In this document: positions 11,020 through 21,484 of the stretch, one piece after another
Layout of the letters: each line of letters begins with the position of its first letter
Position numbering within the stretch: the first letter of the stretch is position 1
NCBI GenBank assembly: GCA_022410635.1
Contig: JAJVDF010000255.1
Span: forward strand, 62,001 to 126,000
DNA from: Tretioscincus oriximinensis
Taxonomy: Eukaryota > Chordata > Lepidosauria > Squamata > Gymnophthalmidae
DNA: 64,000 bases
Direction of reading: 5' to 3'
The notes under the pieces: model-generated
Databases searched by the model: none
What the model was told of the DNA's origin: nothing
Seen by the model: the letters and a program-made list of their open reading frames with translations, nothing else
Program-made: the position numbers and the translations under genes

Positions 11020-11780
11020 CATCCAAACTATTGCCTTTTGAAAAAAAAATCTTAAAATCTTGCTACAAAGATGGCTCTGAAACCCTTCTGTACTGGAAAA
11101 AAACTTTATTTTGTTTATTTAGTTGAATCCTTCCATCCACAGACAATGACCATCTGAACTCCTGACATTAATGTTTCTAACATCTTTCTCTTTGCTTCCT
11201 CTATTCTAACATTCTTCTAACAATTTATTATTCTTGCTTTCTTTTCTAACATAATATTTCATTTTTTTCCAAGTACAAACTGAAGGAAAGCATCGTATTA
11301 TCCAAGAAAGGCAATGTTCCATTGCGACATACAAATACCAACATGATAATTTCTGCAATTGCTGCAAATAGCCTTCCTTTCGGGTTTTTTTTTAAAGGAG
11401 TAGTTATCACAGAGTTTGCCTTGTTTAGTTCGTTCCTGCTTACAACAAGGTGTCTGGAAAGTTCTGCTCTGCAAGTTCTTAGCCAAATTTCAATAAGGAC
11501 GTTATTGCACAGTGCTCCAAATTTGCTTCGACTTGTATTTAGTTGGGTACGAAACAGAGAAATCATGTTCCATGTCCATATTGCCAGATTTTGCCAAACA
11601 ACATCCCATTATTAAGCCCAATCTAGAAAAAAAGCCACTAAAACATTGTCATTTTTCTTTCCAATCAGGAATTATGGAGAAAATTATGGAGGCACAAAAT
11701 TAATCCTGCTTTCCACTCTAAGTAGAAGTCTCCTGGATAGTACTCCCAACCTTTTAATAACATTTCTTATCTCAGGTAAT
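11020..11780. other. No recognisable feature
   Basis: AT-rich sequence. Overlapping frames on both strands (11246-11703) have no recognisable domain. Confidence 0.45.
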
Positions 11781-11782
11781 CA

Positions 11783-11864
11783 CTTCTCTTTGCAACGGAC
11801 ACTTTGTGAAGTAGGTGGGTCTAAGAGCACTCCAAACAACTGGGATTAGCCCAAGATCGCTCAG
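11783..11864 (-). repeat. SINE family B fragment
   Basis: GACACTTTGTGAAGTAGGTG and AACTGGGATTAGCCCAAG are the reversed body words of family B. The tRNA-like head is missing; a CR1 piece starts immediately to the right. Confidence 0.55.
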
Positions 11865-11867
11865 ATG

Positions 11868-12565
11868 GATTAATTTTGCCTCTTTATAAATCTGTGGTGA
11901 GGCCACATTTGGAATACTGTATTCAATTCTGGTCACCACATCTCAAGAGAGATATTTTGGAACTGGAGAAGGTGCAGAAAAGGGCAACAAAAATGATCAA
12001 GGGTCTGGAGCACCTCCCTTACGAAGCAAGGCTGCAACGTCTGGGCCTCTTCAGCCTTGAAAGGAGACGTTTGAGGGGTGATCTGATTGAAGTGTACAAA
12101 ATCATGCATGGGATGGACAGGATGAATAGAGAAAAAATGTTTTCTCTATCACACAACACAAGGACCAGAGGGCACTCCTTAAAACTGTTGGGTAGAAAAG
12201 TGAGAACAGACAAAGGAAAGTATTTTTTCACCCAGAGGGTCATCGACCTGTGGAACTTACTTCCTGAAGAGGTAGTGGTAGCTAACAGCTTGGATTGTTT
12301 CTAGACAGGACTAGACAGATTTATGGACACTAAAGGTATAAATGGATACTAGGATGGATGTCTGGATGTTGCCTCTGGGATGGAGCAACAGGCAGGACTC
12401 CTGAAATACCATTTGCAGGGAGTCATGAACAGGTGCATATTTTGCTTTCCTCTGTTCGGGCTGCCCAGGTGCATCTGGTGGGCCTCTGTGTGACACAGAA
12501 TGCTGGACTTGATGGGCTGTGGCCTGATCCAGTATGGCTCTTCTTATGTTCTTATGTTCTAATGG
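11868..12565 (+). repeat. CR1 LINE 3' part
   Basis: The best preserved CR1 in the window: the end of ORF2 (listed separately) followed by the 3' end with ATACCATTTGCAGGGAGTC, GACACAGAATGCTGGACTT, GGGCTGTGGCCTGATCCAG and a TTCTTATGTTCTTATGTTC tail. It is 5' truncated, as is usual for CR1 insertions. The short-repeat tail, not poly(A), is typical of CR1. Confidence 0.85.
11876..12304 (+). pseudogene. CR1 ORF2 C-terminal fragment
   Basis: Open for 142 codons. It encodes the thumb and C-terminal part of a CR1 reverse transcriptase: YKSVVRPHLEYCIQFWSP at the start, then LELEKVQKRATKMIKG, LGLFSLERRRLRGDLIEVYK, FFTQRVIDLWNLLPEEVV near the end. The catalytic palm with the FADD-type motif and the endonuclease domain are absent. 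The full ORF2 is about 900-1000 residues, so this is a 5'-truncated remnant, but free of stops, which suggests a fairly young insertion. Confidence 0.8.
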
Positions 12566-12988
12566 AGGAGTGAACAGTCAAACAGGGAGTATATCAGATA
12601 ACAGTCTTTGAGAGGTCCTTCCCACGCACCATTTCAAGTGAGTTGGATGCAACATCACCTTCAATCGGTCCCACGAGGTCACACACGTACAGCAATCCAC
12701 TCGCTAAAAATTGTTTTTGTGGAATAACTAGCCAGACTGTGCAATTAAGCAGGGGGCATTTTGTAAAATCTGAAAGACAGCTATGTGGGGACATTCCATC
12801 AATATGAACTTGGCAAATCTTACGAGACTTCGGGCCGAGAATACAAATTCATGGGCTCTTGGTTCACCGAGAATGCTCGGGATTTGGAGGCAAACTCACA
12901 GAGAATGTTATGGAGCTTGTCGTGTGACGAGATGGTTAGGGAATGCATCGGATGAGCAGCATGGAAGCCTTAAGGTAACGTGGCCATG
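12566..12988. other. No recognisable feature
   Basis: Unique-looking sequence between a CR1 and a SINE; nothing recognised. Confidence 0.45.
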
Positions 12989-12989
12989 G

Positions 12990-13262
12990 GGGCAAATATT
13001 ATTTATTTATTTGTACTATATCCCACCCTATACCTGAAAGGCCAACCAAAGGGTGGCACATATAGCATTTGTTGCTTTCTCCACAACAGACACCCTGTGA
13101 AGCAGGTGGGGCTGAGAGAGTTCTAAAGAACTGTGACTGGCCCAAGGACACCCAGCTGGCTTTCATGGAGGAGTGGGGAATCGAATCGGGAGACTACCTG
13201 ATAAGAGTCCAACACTCTAACCATTACACCAAAATAGCGAGGCAAACCCTGTCCTATGGATG
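12990..13262 (-). repeat. tRNA-derived SINE family B, near full length
   Basis: On the minus strand the head has box A (GGTGTAATGGTTAGAGTGTT) and box B (GATTCGATTCC). The conserved body GCCAGCTGGGTGTCCTTGGG and CCCCACCTGCTTCACAGGG follows, and the tail ends in AAATAAATAAAT. The layout is that of lepidosaur tRNA-SINEs. The boxes are well kept, so it is among the less decayed copies. Confidence 0.8.
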
Positions 13263-13385
13263 TGCCTTAACATTTTAACCACAAGACCAGATTGGTACTC
13301 AGACTGGAAAACATACTCTAGCAAGGTTTCAAATCAACATCTTGGCTTCTGATGTGCTAACCTTGATGTTCAATAGATTGTCCTG

Positions 13386-13683
13386 ATGTTCTGGAAAGAT
13401 TTCAAAGGACATACAGAGCTGTACAGAGAGGGTGGGAACGTGGGACAGGGCCTTCTCTATGACAGCCCCCGATTATGGAATAATCTCCCCTTCGAGGTGC
13501 ATCAATTACCAACTCTGTGCGTGTACAGAAAATACTTGAAGACGCCACACCTCTTTGGCCTGGTCTTTGGCTGAGAAACTGCTGTCCCTTCCCTATTTTT
13601 TAGATATGGCTGCTTTTAACATGTTAATTGTGTTTTTATTGTTAACCACCTTGAGGCCTTCGGGTTTAGGGTGGTATTATGGG
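13386..13683 (+). repeat. L2-clade LINE 3' end, cut by DIRS element
   Basis: The translation has the L2 C-terminal signature: PRLWNNLPFEVHQLPTL, then YRKYLKTPHLF. After the stop the 3' end reads TTAACCACCTTGAGGCCTTC and GGGTTTAGGGTGGTATTAT. The AATAAA-type tail expected next is missing, because the DIRS-like element begins at 13684. The tail does not reappear on the right of that element. Confidence 0.75.
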
Positions 13684-13819
13684 TTCACTGAAGATGGAAC
13701 CGGGAAGGGATGCCTTCACCATGGGTTATTCCATCGAACCCCCCTGCAGGAAAGCGACAGAATGGTACCTCCCTGGGGTATATCACCCCGCCCACCAGAG
13801 GGAGGCCCAGTTTCTTTCT
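13684..13819 (+). repeat. DIRS left inverted terminal repeat
   Basis: The element starts at TTCACTGAAGATGGAACC. From 13710 on it is identical to the reverse complement of 19754-19863 over 110 bp. The outermost 26 bp differ between the two ends. Those unique outer parts are the pieces that the internal complementary region copies, which sets the start at 13684. Confidence 0.9.
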
Positions 13820-13949
13820 GTCGCTTTTCGTGCAGGAGAGTGTTGGAAGAATATTAGACTGAAATTTACTCTTTCTTTGGAACTGGGCCTGGAGGAGGAC
13901 CACGTGGCGACCCTTCCTTACCGGATCGGTCGGCCATCGAACGGGAGCC

Positions 13950-16600
13950 TTGGAGGCTAAGAGCCCCCCCCCCTCCCTGAACCTAAAAGGCCGTGGGAGT
14001 CCTCTCCGCCCCACCATCGTCTTCGTAGCCCCTGTGGCGCTGGAATTGGAACGCGCGCCATCAGGGGCGCCTTTATTCGCGGCGGAGTTGCCAGCCGCGT
14101 GTCCTCCGGCCCCGCTCCGCCTGTCGCGGAGCGGAGAGCCGAGGAATTTTCGCCTTCGTCGGCCTCGGACTCCTGAGGATTGCCATCTGCCTTCCGGCAC
14201 CGCTTCGCTAGCCGCGGATTGGAGCGCCGAGGCGCATTTGTCCGCGCTGCTTGCCGACGCCTCCAACTAGCCCTCTGGCCCCGCTTTCGCTAGTCGCGGA
14301 GTAGAGGGCCGTAGAGGAAGAAAGCTGCCGGCTCCAGACGCCTACACCTGCGGCGGAGCCTTTCGCCGGTTGCCCTCCGGCCCCACTTTCGCTAGTCGCG
14401 GAGTGGAGGGCCGTAGAGGAAGAAAGCTGCCGGCTCTGGGCGCCTACACCTGCGGCGGAGCCTTTCGCCGGTTGCCCTCCGGTCCCGCTTTCGCTAGTCG
14501 CGAAGTGGAGGGCCGTAGAGGAAGAAAGCTGCCGGCTCCGGAAGCCCTCACCTGCGGCGGAGCCTTTTGCCGGTTGCCCTCCGGCCCCGCTTTCGCTAGT
14601 CGCGGAGTGGAGGGCCGTAGAGGAAGAAAGCTGCCGGCTCCAGACGCCTACACCTGCGGCGGAGCCTTTCGCCGGTTGCCCTCCGGCCCCGCTTTCGCTA
14701 GTCGCGGAGTGGAGGGCCGTAGAGGAAGAAAGCTGCTGGCTCCGGGCGCCTACACCTGCGGCTGAGCCTTTCGCCGGTTGCCCTCCGGCCCCGCTTTGCC
14801 AGTCGCAAAGCGGGGGGCCGTGGAGGAAGGAGCCACGCCGACCCGGATCCCCGAGCCCACCATCAGGAACCAGGTACCACTCCTTCCTTTCCTGGGGCCG
14901 CCGGGAGGGCTGTCTCCGTTCCGTGAGGTCCACTCTAGCACCGGAACGAAGCCCCAAATAGTGGCGGGAAGGCTGGAGATTCCCGCGGAGCTACTGCGCA
15001 GGCACGAAGCGGCTGACGCTCACGCAGTAAGCTCCCAGTCTCAGAGGGCGGGAGAGCGCCTGGAATTTGACCCTATGGAGGGGGGAAGCGCTCCGGAGGC
15101 CCGCAGGCCGGCAAGGCCTCGCGGAGAAGCAGGAGGCGCGCCCGACAGGCAATAAAATCTCGGGNGGCGCCACNTGCCAGGGCCATAGAGGCCATCCCTC
15201 TACCTACACTGATTGAACCTGCCTCTCAACTCCAGTCAGGCCAACCCCAGCTGACTGTAGAGTTTTTTAAGAGAATGGAAAAATGCTATGGCAGGCATGC
15301 TGGAGATTGTGCGCTTCCAATCTGCAGTCATTGCCCCTACAGAGCCCAAACTGAACCCGCAAGCCGGGCGTCTGGAAACCACAGCGACCCTGGACTCTTT
15401 GCGACTGGGGAATTCTTCCTCCGAGCACGGTAGAGCCCCTACGTCTAGCAAGAGGGTGCAGATGAGGGCCCCTCTCGCCCCAAAAGAGCATGAGTTCTCA
15501 GTCTCGCTCGCATTCGGAACCTTCTGGGAAGAGGAATCTTCGTCAACCAAGGAAGCATCCACCTCTCATGGTGANGACCCCTTTGCAACTATAATAAAGA
15601 AGGCTAGGAAGTCTAACAGAGATTCTTCTACCTAGGGACACTGGGGATAGCCGTCCTTCCATTTCCCATGGTAGACCGCTACCACTTATACCCTCTACCT
15701 CCAGGTAATGGAGGGTTCCGGAACCTCTGTCTACTTCCGCTGGCTCAACCTTCTCAGCATCTCCTTATCCAGTACGCATATCTGAGGGTGGCGGGGATGC
15801 AGAGCAATNATCAAATATNGGAAAGACCAGTCAGTCGTTTTCCNAGGCCGTTTTGCAGTGGAGGACCTTACCAAACGGTTATCTAAGATTTTGACTTCAT
15901 TAAATATGAAGCCATTACAGCCAATTACTGAGGTCTTGGCAGCGGCGAGGGAGAGCTTACTTTTGGCCCCAGTGGCCCCGCAACTGTGTCCTCTTTTCCA
16001 AATTCTTGAAGCAATATGATCTCTGATGATCAGATCGGTGTCACAATTATCGCTCTTATCTAGAGCGGCATGTAAAGGGGCGGATGCCCTGTTGACAGAG
16101 GGGGTTCTACCTCAACAGGCAGCTCACCTCTGNGGTATATCCAAACAGTTCTTGCATTGTCGGCGGACACTGCTTTCGACCCCATGCTTTAGGTGCTCGC
16201 ACAATGGGATTCAATGTGGCAACCAGACGGGCACTGTGGCTAGTCCTGGAACGCTNATGCNACGNCCTAGAATAACCTTGCAGCGGCCTCCATCCTAGGT
16301 GGTATCCTTTTCGGAGATGGGACGCTTAAGGACACCCTGGTGGAAANTAAGGGAAGGAGAAGGTAATGCCTACCAAGTCTTCCTCTGCTTCAACCAGCAG
16401 CGGAGGCAGGGTTTGACCCTATNTCCCCAACAGGAGATCCTTTGGCTTCAGCAGGCCTTTCTTCCCGACTTATAGGAAGTCAGGTCCTACAGGGAGCCAC
16501 AACAGAAACAGCAACGGTCCCGGCATCGTCCGCAACCTCAGTCTCGTCCTCCCAGCGGTCCCGGCCGTTCCCAGGGTCACCGTCCTTTTAAAAAAGGATG
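13950..16600 (+). pseudogene. DIRS ORF1, Gag-like, broken
   Basis: Position before the reverse transcriptase marks this as the Gag-like ORF. An open frame of 106 codons (13950-14270) ends in TAG. The same frame then runs through the 34-residue repeats (14271-14765, ending in TGA) and resumes to 15155. Further pieces lie at 15288-15635 and 16026-16298. Near 16480-16600 one frame gives a basic Q/R/P-rich stretch (PQQKQQRSRHRPQPQSRP), as in Gag C-termini of this group. The reverse strand is also open over 13685-14957, an effect of the high GC content. Function as nucleocapsid is inference from position. Confidence 0.6.
14271..14830 (+). repeat. 102-bp tandem repeat inside DIRS ORF1
   Basis: Five full units and one partial unit. 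Each unit starts CCCTCYGGCCCC at 14271, 14373, 14475, 14577, 14679 and 14781. The period is exactly 102 bp, that is 34 codons, so the reading frame is kept. Each unit encodes PSGPAFASRGVEGRRGRKLP followed by a TCGGAFRRL-type end. In the fifth unit one base change turns a GGA codon into TGA. The last unit is diverged (GCTTTGCCAGTCGCAAAG). Confidence 0.9.
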
Positions 16601-18350
16601 GTTAAACAGGAGCAATCCTTGGATGATATACCGATAGGGGGTCGTCTGGCCCTCTTTGTCGAAGCCTGGTCTGACTCTTGGGTGGATGACTGGGTGTTCC
16701 AGGTTGTTGCTGAGGGATATGATNTGAACTCAGACAACTTCCTCCCCCTCGCCTTATTCAATCTTTACAATCGGTGGGTGCCGCTCGAAAGAGTGAAGCA
16801 ATGAATGCCTTACACCGGTTACAAGTTATTGGAGCGGTTAGACGAATTCCCTTGCTGGAAAGGGGCAAGGCTGTTTTTTCGTTCTTCAGGAGGGTGGAGG
16901 CCAATTTTGGAATCTAAACCGTTGAATAACCTTATGGTTACCAAACATTTTAAAAATGGAAACGATTCAGTCCATCAGGATGGCCATCCAGAGGGATCAG
17001 TTTTTTGGTGCCCTTTGGATTTAGCGGATGCTTATATGCACATATTAATTAACCGTCCTCCAGGAAATACTTGAGGTTGCCCTAGGCTCCTCGCATTGGT
17101 AATGGAAGGTCCTTCCTTGGCTTCTCCGGTACNTCTAGGGTCTTCAGTAANGTTGTAGACCAACTAATTGGAGCCATCCGGGTTCAAGGCATATNGATTT
17201 TTNCTTACCTGGACGATCTCCTGATCTCCGGAGACTTCTTTGAGGACTCTTTGTCTGCAGCCTTTTCCACCATGGCCTTTTTTCCAACATCATGGTTTGG
17301 TCATTATTCGGGAGAAGAGCTCCCTGGTACCCTATAAGAGTTTAGANCTCCTAGGGACGCACTTTGACACTGCTGTGCCCGCAGTTTTTTCCTGGCCTAC
17401 AGAGGATCAAGGCCCTACTATCCCGGACNGAGATGGGCTTTAAATGATCTAAGTTGTCCCTCACTTNCCTAGCCACCTTTCAGGGCAATGGTGTCTGTAT
17501 TTGATCTCATTCCATGGGCCCGTTTTCCACTCAAAGTCTATAAATAGTTGAGGGGGTCTCCCATGACTCCTCCTGAACGGACCCCTATCTCTGCNGTTGC
17601 TAGCCTCTNCGATTGGGGAGCGCTTTGTATGGGAAGCTCAGCCCAAGATACTTGGTCNCTAGACCAAGCCCGGCACTCCATTAATTGGCTCGAGCTCAGG
17701 TCTATCTGGTTGGCGCTGCAGACTTTTGCCCCTCCCTGATACAAGGTCAANGGGTCCTGGTCCAGACTGACAATGCTACAGCTAAGCGCATGTCTTTAGA
17801 CTGGGGGGTACTAGGTCACGGTCTTTGGTGAACCTTTCTAATGCGCTAATGTCCTGGGCGGAGGCTAATATCCTTTTCATCTCTGCTCTGTATCTACAAA
17901 GGGTACTGAATGCAGCAGCGGATGCCCTGTGCCATCACAGTTGTACCACCCGCCGTATGGGCTCTACACCCGGAGGTGTTCGTGATGCTCACGGAACTCT
18001 GGGGGTTTCCCATCATGGACTTTTTTGCCACAGAAGAGAACGCCCAGGGGCCCAAGTTCCTATCCAAGGGATGGTGCCCGGAGGCGGAGGGGATAGTCGC
18101 CCTGTCATTTCATGACCGAGGGGCTTGCTGTATGCCTTTTCGCCCGCTCCCCGTCTGCCCCGATTCCTAGCCCGTCTTCGGGGATCGCCTTTCTCAGTTT
18201 TTTCTAGTAACTCCATTCTGACCTCACGGGCCAGGGTTCCCTATGTTGAGTGCCAGGAAGTCGACAGGGCCCTACTCCCTGTCTCTGCGTCCAGTCCTTT
18301 TAGTCTAGAGGGGGTTCCTTCATCCCGACCCCCAATGATTACATCTACTG
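16598..18350 (+). pseudogene. DIRS reverse transcriptase/RNase H, broken
   Basis: It would copy element RNA into DNA. Motifs appear in the right order but in shifting frames. GGRLALFVEAW is near 16636. FFRSSGGWRPIL is at about 16876-16911. CPLDLADAYMHI (palm motif A) is near 17010-17045. YLDDLLIS (catalytic motif C) is at 17206-17229. The RNase H parts are INWLELRSIWLAL near 17680 and TDNATAK at 17766-17786. The C-terminal DIRS-specific block with MDFFATEENAQGPKF lies near 18015-18060. Several stops, frameshifts and Ns interrupt it, so the copy cannot make an active enzyme as assembled. Confidence 0.85.
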
Positions 18351-18351
18351 C

Positions 18352-19373
18352 GTGGCTACTCAACGCTTCTTTTATAAACGCTTAAGCTATTCTGATTCCG
18401 TCGTCGCCACTTTGGTGACTGACAAATGCCCATCTACCTTGGCGTTGTACAACTCAACTTGGAAGTTTTTTTGTGCTTGGGCCTCTTCTCGTCACATAGC
18501 CATGCTCCTCTCGAGCGTGTCCTGGATTTCCTCCTACGGGGGACAGACATGGGTTTAGCTTATAGCACCCTAANACGCCATGTAGCAACACTGGCTTCAC
18601 TTTTTGGACATATCTTATCAATTTCTATTATATGATCACCCACATATTACGAAGTTTCTCAAGGCTAGGAAGACGGCACATGCCCAGTCTACCATAGAGT
18701 TCCTTTTTGGAGTTTACACNCAGTCCTCACTGCCATGACTAAACCTCCTTTTGAGCCTCTGCATCAGGCTTCTTGGTCTCGCCTGACTTATAACACTGTT
18801 TTTTATTCNGGCTATTGTGAGCANCCGCGAGTATCTGGATTGGTAGCCTTGTCTCTACATCCACAATTCTTCAACNCGATTCCGGATACAGTGATTCTCC
18901 GGCCCAGCCNGGAATTTGTCCCTGAGGTTGGCTCGGCATATCACGTTACTCAGGACATTATTGTGCCTTCCTTTTGCCCCAACCCCAAGACACTCTTGGG
19001 ACGTTAGAGGAGCACGCTGGATGCTCCTAGGGCTTACTTGATTTACCTTAACCGTTCTCAGGAGACCAGCAGGACGGGATCGCTTCTTATTCTCTTCCAT
19101 TCCATCAGGAAGNGACTTNAGNCTTCGCCTATCACTCTAGCTTCTGGGTGGTGGAGTGTATTAACTGGCCTACCGGTCTCAGAGTTAACTCCCCCGGGAT
19201 CATTTATGGCTCATTCGACCAGGTCTGCATCCACTTCTTGGGCATACTCCAACAGGGTTTTTCTGGAGGAGGTATGCCTAGCAGCAACCTGGAGGTCCTT
19301 TTCGGTGTTTTTACCAAGCTCTATAAATAGGACATTTTTAGGTCTTCAAGGGACTCCCTTGGTCGGAGGGTAG
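18352..19373 (+). pseudogene. DIRS tyrosine recombinase, broken
   Basis: It would integrate the circular DNA intermediate in place of an integrase. An N-terminal SAM-like part is visible (TLALYNSTWKFFCAWA, 18436-18485). The catalytic core keeps the first arginine in PRVSGLVALS (codon 18828-18830), and the histidine and second arginine of AHSTRSAST (19212-19214, 19221-19223). A tyrosine in KLYK (19322-19324) is in another frame, so a frameshift separates the arginine from the nucleophile. Other breaks and Ns occur throughout. The RHRY residues visible in sequence support the assignment to a DIRS recombinase. Confidence 0.85.
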
Positions 19374-19439
19374 TGCTCAACTTTTTGGAGACGGATTCTN
19401 CCTAGTCTCCCTCCCTGGGATGAGGATGCTGTGGTACTT

Positions 19440-19532
19440 CCCATGGTGAAGGCATCCCTTCCCGGTTCCATCTTCAGTGAAAGGAACACCTACTTACCGT
19501 GAGGTGGTGTTCTGGAAGATGGAGAGGGAAGG
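19440..19532 (+). repeat. DIRS internal complementary region
   Basis: The left half, CCATGGTGAAGGCATCCC through CCATCTTCAGTGAA, is the reverse complement of the element's left end. The right half, AAGGAACACCTACTTACC through GGAGAGGGAAGG, is the reverse complement of its right end. They meet at 19480-19482 (AAA), where both termini share TT. In DIRS1 this region is thought to template completion of the terminal repeats, so it marks the exact ends at 13684 and about 19917. Confidence 0.9.
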
Positions 19533-19753
19533 GATGCCGCCCCTCCCAGAGACTAGGGAGCTTCCTAATTTTGTTTGATGCATTGGTTATATTATCTTGT
19601 TTTTGTCAATAAACGTTCTGTTCCTCCCTTTCTTTGTATTGTGTGAGGCTATGTCTTGCTCTGGGAGACAATTACCTTCGGGGGTGCCTTGGTGCCTCTT
19701 TTTGGTTCCTGTTGGAGTTTATAGTGTTGTATGTATTGCAAACTTTGTCTTCC

Positions 19754-19917
19754 AGAAAGAAACTGGGCCTCCCTCTGGTGGGCGGGGTGATATACCCCAG
19801 GGAGGTACCATTCTGTCGCTTTCCTGCAGGGGGGTTCGATGGAATAACCCATGGTGAAGGCATACCTTCCCTCTCCATCTTCCAGAACACCACCTCACGG
19901 TAAGTAGGTGTTCCTTT
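19754..19917 (+). repeat. DIRS right inverted terminal repeat
   Basis: The first 110 bp (19754-19863) match the left repeat in reverse complement without a mismatch. The outer part (about 19864-19917) is unique to the right end and is copied in the internal complementary region. The element ends in AGGTAAG-free host sequence after GTTCCTTT. Confidence 0.9.
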
Positions 19918-20360
19918 CTTCTACATACATCCCGGAAAGCTGGGAATGTCCCAGATTTGGGGGCAAGAATATCGTCCCTTTCAGATTTAGTAAAGTTATG
20001 TAAAAACCTCGGATTTGTAAATTCCCCAATGCATCAGGCAAAGGGAATTGCAGAACAGGGCTCATGCAGCTGGAGCAGGTTGGCTGCACGCTCCAAAACA
20101 CTTCCTGGGTCCTGGAAAGACCTTTGGAGCAAGCCGTAGCTGCTGCTCTGCAGGAGGTAAGATTTCGTGCCTGCTGTAAAAGGCAGATCACCTCTTTTGC
20201 TTAGTTCAGAGGAAGGAGTCTGTGTGTGTGTATGTGTGTGTGTGTACGCACGCACATGCCCCGTCATGGGGAGGGGAACAATTTCTAAATTGTGTCCCAG
20301 TTTTGGACACTTAGATTATGGCAACCTTAGGTGGTATAGAAATGTAAATAAATAAATACA
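19918..20360. other. Right flank of DIRS element and a LINE-type tail
   Basis: Nothing recognised up to about 20290, apart from a TG microsatellite at 20219-20246 (listed separately). At 20295-20360 the words CTTAGATTATGGCAACCTTA and GGTGGTATAGAAATG followed by TAAATAAATAAATA form an L2/SINE-type 3' tail on the plus strand. Confidence 0.5.
20219..20254. repeat. (TG)n microsatellite
   Basis: TCTGTGTGTGTGTATGTG and further TG pairs, passing into TACGCACGCAC. Confidence 0.9.
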
Positions 20361-21480
20361 GAAAAAATAAACAATCCATTTCAACTTCTATCATTGGTGG
20401 AATTCAACTATTAAAGAATGAGCAGGCTTTGGTTTTTGGATAAATTTTTACTTACCTGTTTAATACCATTCCAGTTGCTCAAGATTAAGGCCGGTTTGTG
20501 CCTTTTGCATGCTGAGCACAGGAACATTCCCATTGCTGTCCAGCCATTCTAGCAATGTGAACCTTTTCTGGTATGTTCCTCCTTGCCTTGCATACAGGTG
20601 TTGAACACCCTGCCCACTTTCATAGTGATTGGCCAGGAGCCCATCGTGTATGGAATGGAAGGGAGGGGTGAGTCAGGTCAGGAGGAAGCATTTTGTTCCG
20701 CAACTGGACTGTTTTTGACACTATAAGGCAGCTTGTGGACAGTTTTTAAGACGACCACAGTGATATAGCCCAGGAACAGACTGGAGCATCCCAGGGATAT
20801 CTGCAGCAGATCATAATCCAAGCAGCACATGTTCATGATTCTCTTGGAACTATTTCTGAGGCATGTGCTAAAAGGATTCATAACTGTAACAGTGGACTGT
20901 CTCACTGCGCCTTACTGTATGGCAATGAAGCAAGACAGAGTGGTAGTGTACATCAACGCTAAACATCAAGAAAATGCGAGAGAGAGAGAAGTGGCTTATG
21001 ATCAGAATATAAGTGAGACAAATAAGAAACCTGTTGTGCATCTTTGGGGATATCGGCAATTTTGTCTTCTCCCCCCGCCTCCTCGCCGAAGGTAGCTTGT
21101 GCTCAAAAATCTGCCACATCTGAACTCCATTAATACTTTAGGAAATCTGTGAACAGCATTTCGAAACACTTCTTGGCATCCTGAATGTAAGTGCATATAA
21201 AAGGCTCAGATTTCACTGCTGTGGAATAATTTATTGGTAGCACCATCACAAAGAACATGAGTTACTGCCACAGGCCTGGACGTTAGGACACCGGTTCTCC
21301 GACCCCCCGATTGTTGTGGGGAATGGTGGAGAGAGAGTCCTTTGTACTAAGAACCTTGAAGGAAACGATGCCTTAATGAACAGAGGATGGGGTTGCAAAT
21401 ATTCTTGTTTGATGTTTGAAAGGGCTGTTTATTTATCTCTCTGGTTAAGGAAATAACCTAAGGAGGACTTGGATGATTTG
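20361..21480. other. Unassigned; donor-like site and inverted CCAAT box
   Basis: No repeat family recognised. On the minus strand a CCAAT box (ATTGG on plus, 20628-20632) lies about 170 bp upstream of a perfect splice-donor word CAGGTAAGT (ACTTACCTG on plus, 20450-20458). The stretch between has no long reading frame. It could be a non-coding first exon, the end of an unrecognised element, or chance. Confidence 0.3.
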
Positions 21481-21484
21481 AATA

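Larger units (their letters stand above)
13684..19917 (+). mobile_element. DIRS1-group tyrosine-recombinase retrotransposon
   Basis: A structurally complete 6.2-kb element. Its ends are inverted terminal repeats, identical over 110 bp (13710-13819 and 19754-19863). An internal complementary region (19440-19532) is complementary to both outer ends joined head to tail, as expected if replication passes through a circle. In between are a GC-rich Gag-like region with 102-bp tandem repeats, a reverse transcriptase/RNase H region and a tyrosine recombinase, in DIRS1 order. No target duplication is evident, as expected for recombinase-mediated insertion. All ORFs are broken. About 34 single Ns lie between 15.1 and 19.4 kb, so some breaks may be assembly errors. 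Such elements are known from reptiles, amphibians and fish. Confidence 0.92.

Noticed and set aside
14271..14830. A CRISPR-like array
   Set aside because: Units are continuous 102-bp coding repeats without spacers, inside a eukaryotic retrotransposon.
14208..14957. A 249-codon minus-strand frame with 34-residue repeats
   Set aside because: It is the antisense of the GC-rich DIRS repeat array. The DIRS genes run on the plus strand, and high GC alone keeps the reverse frame open.
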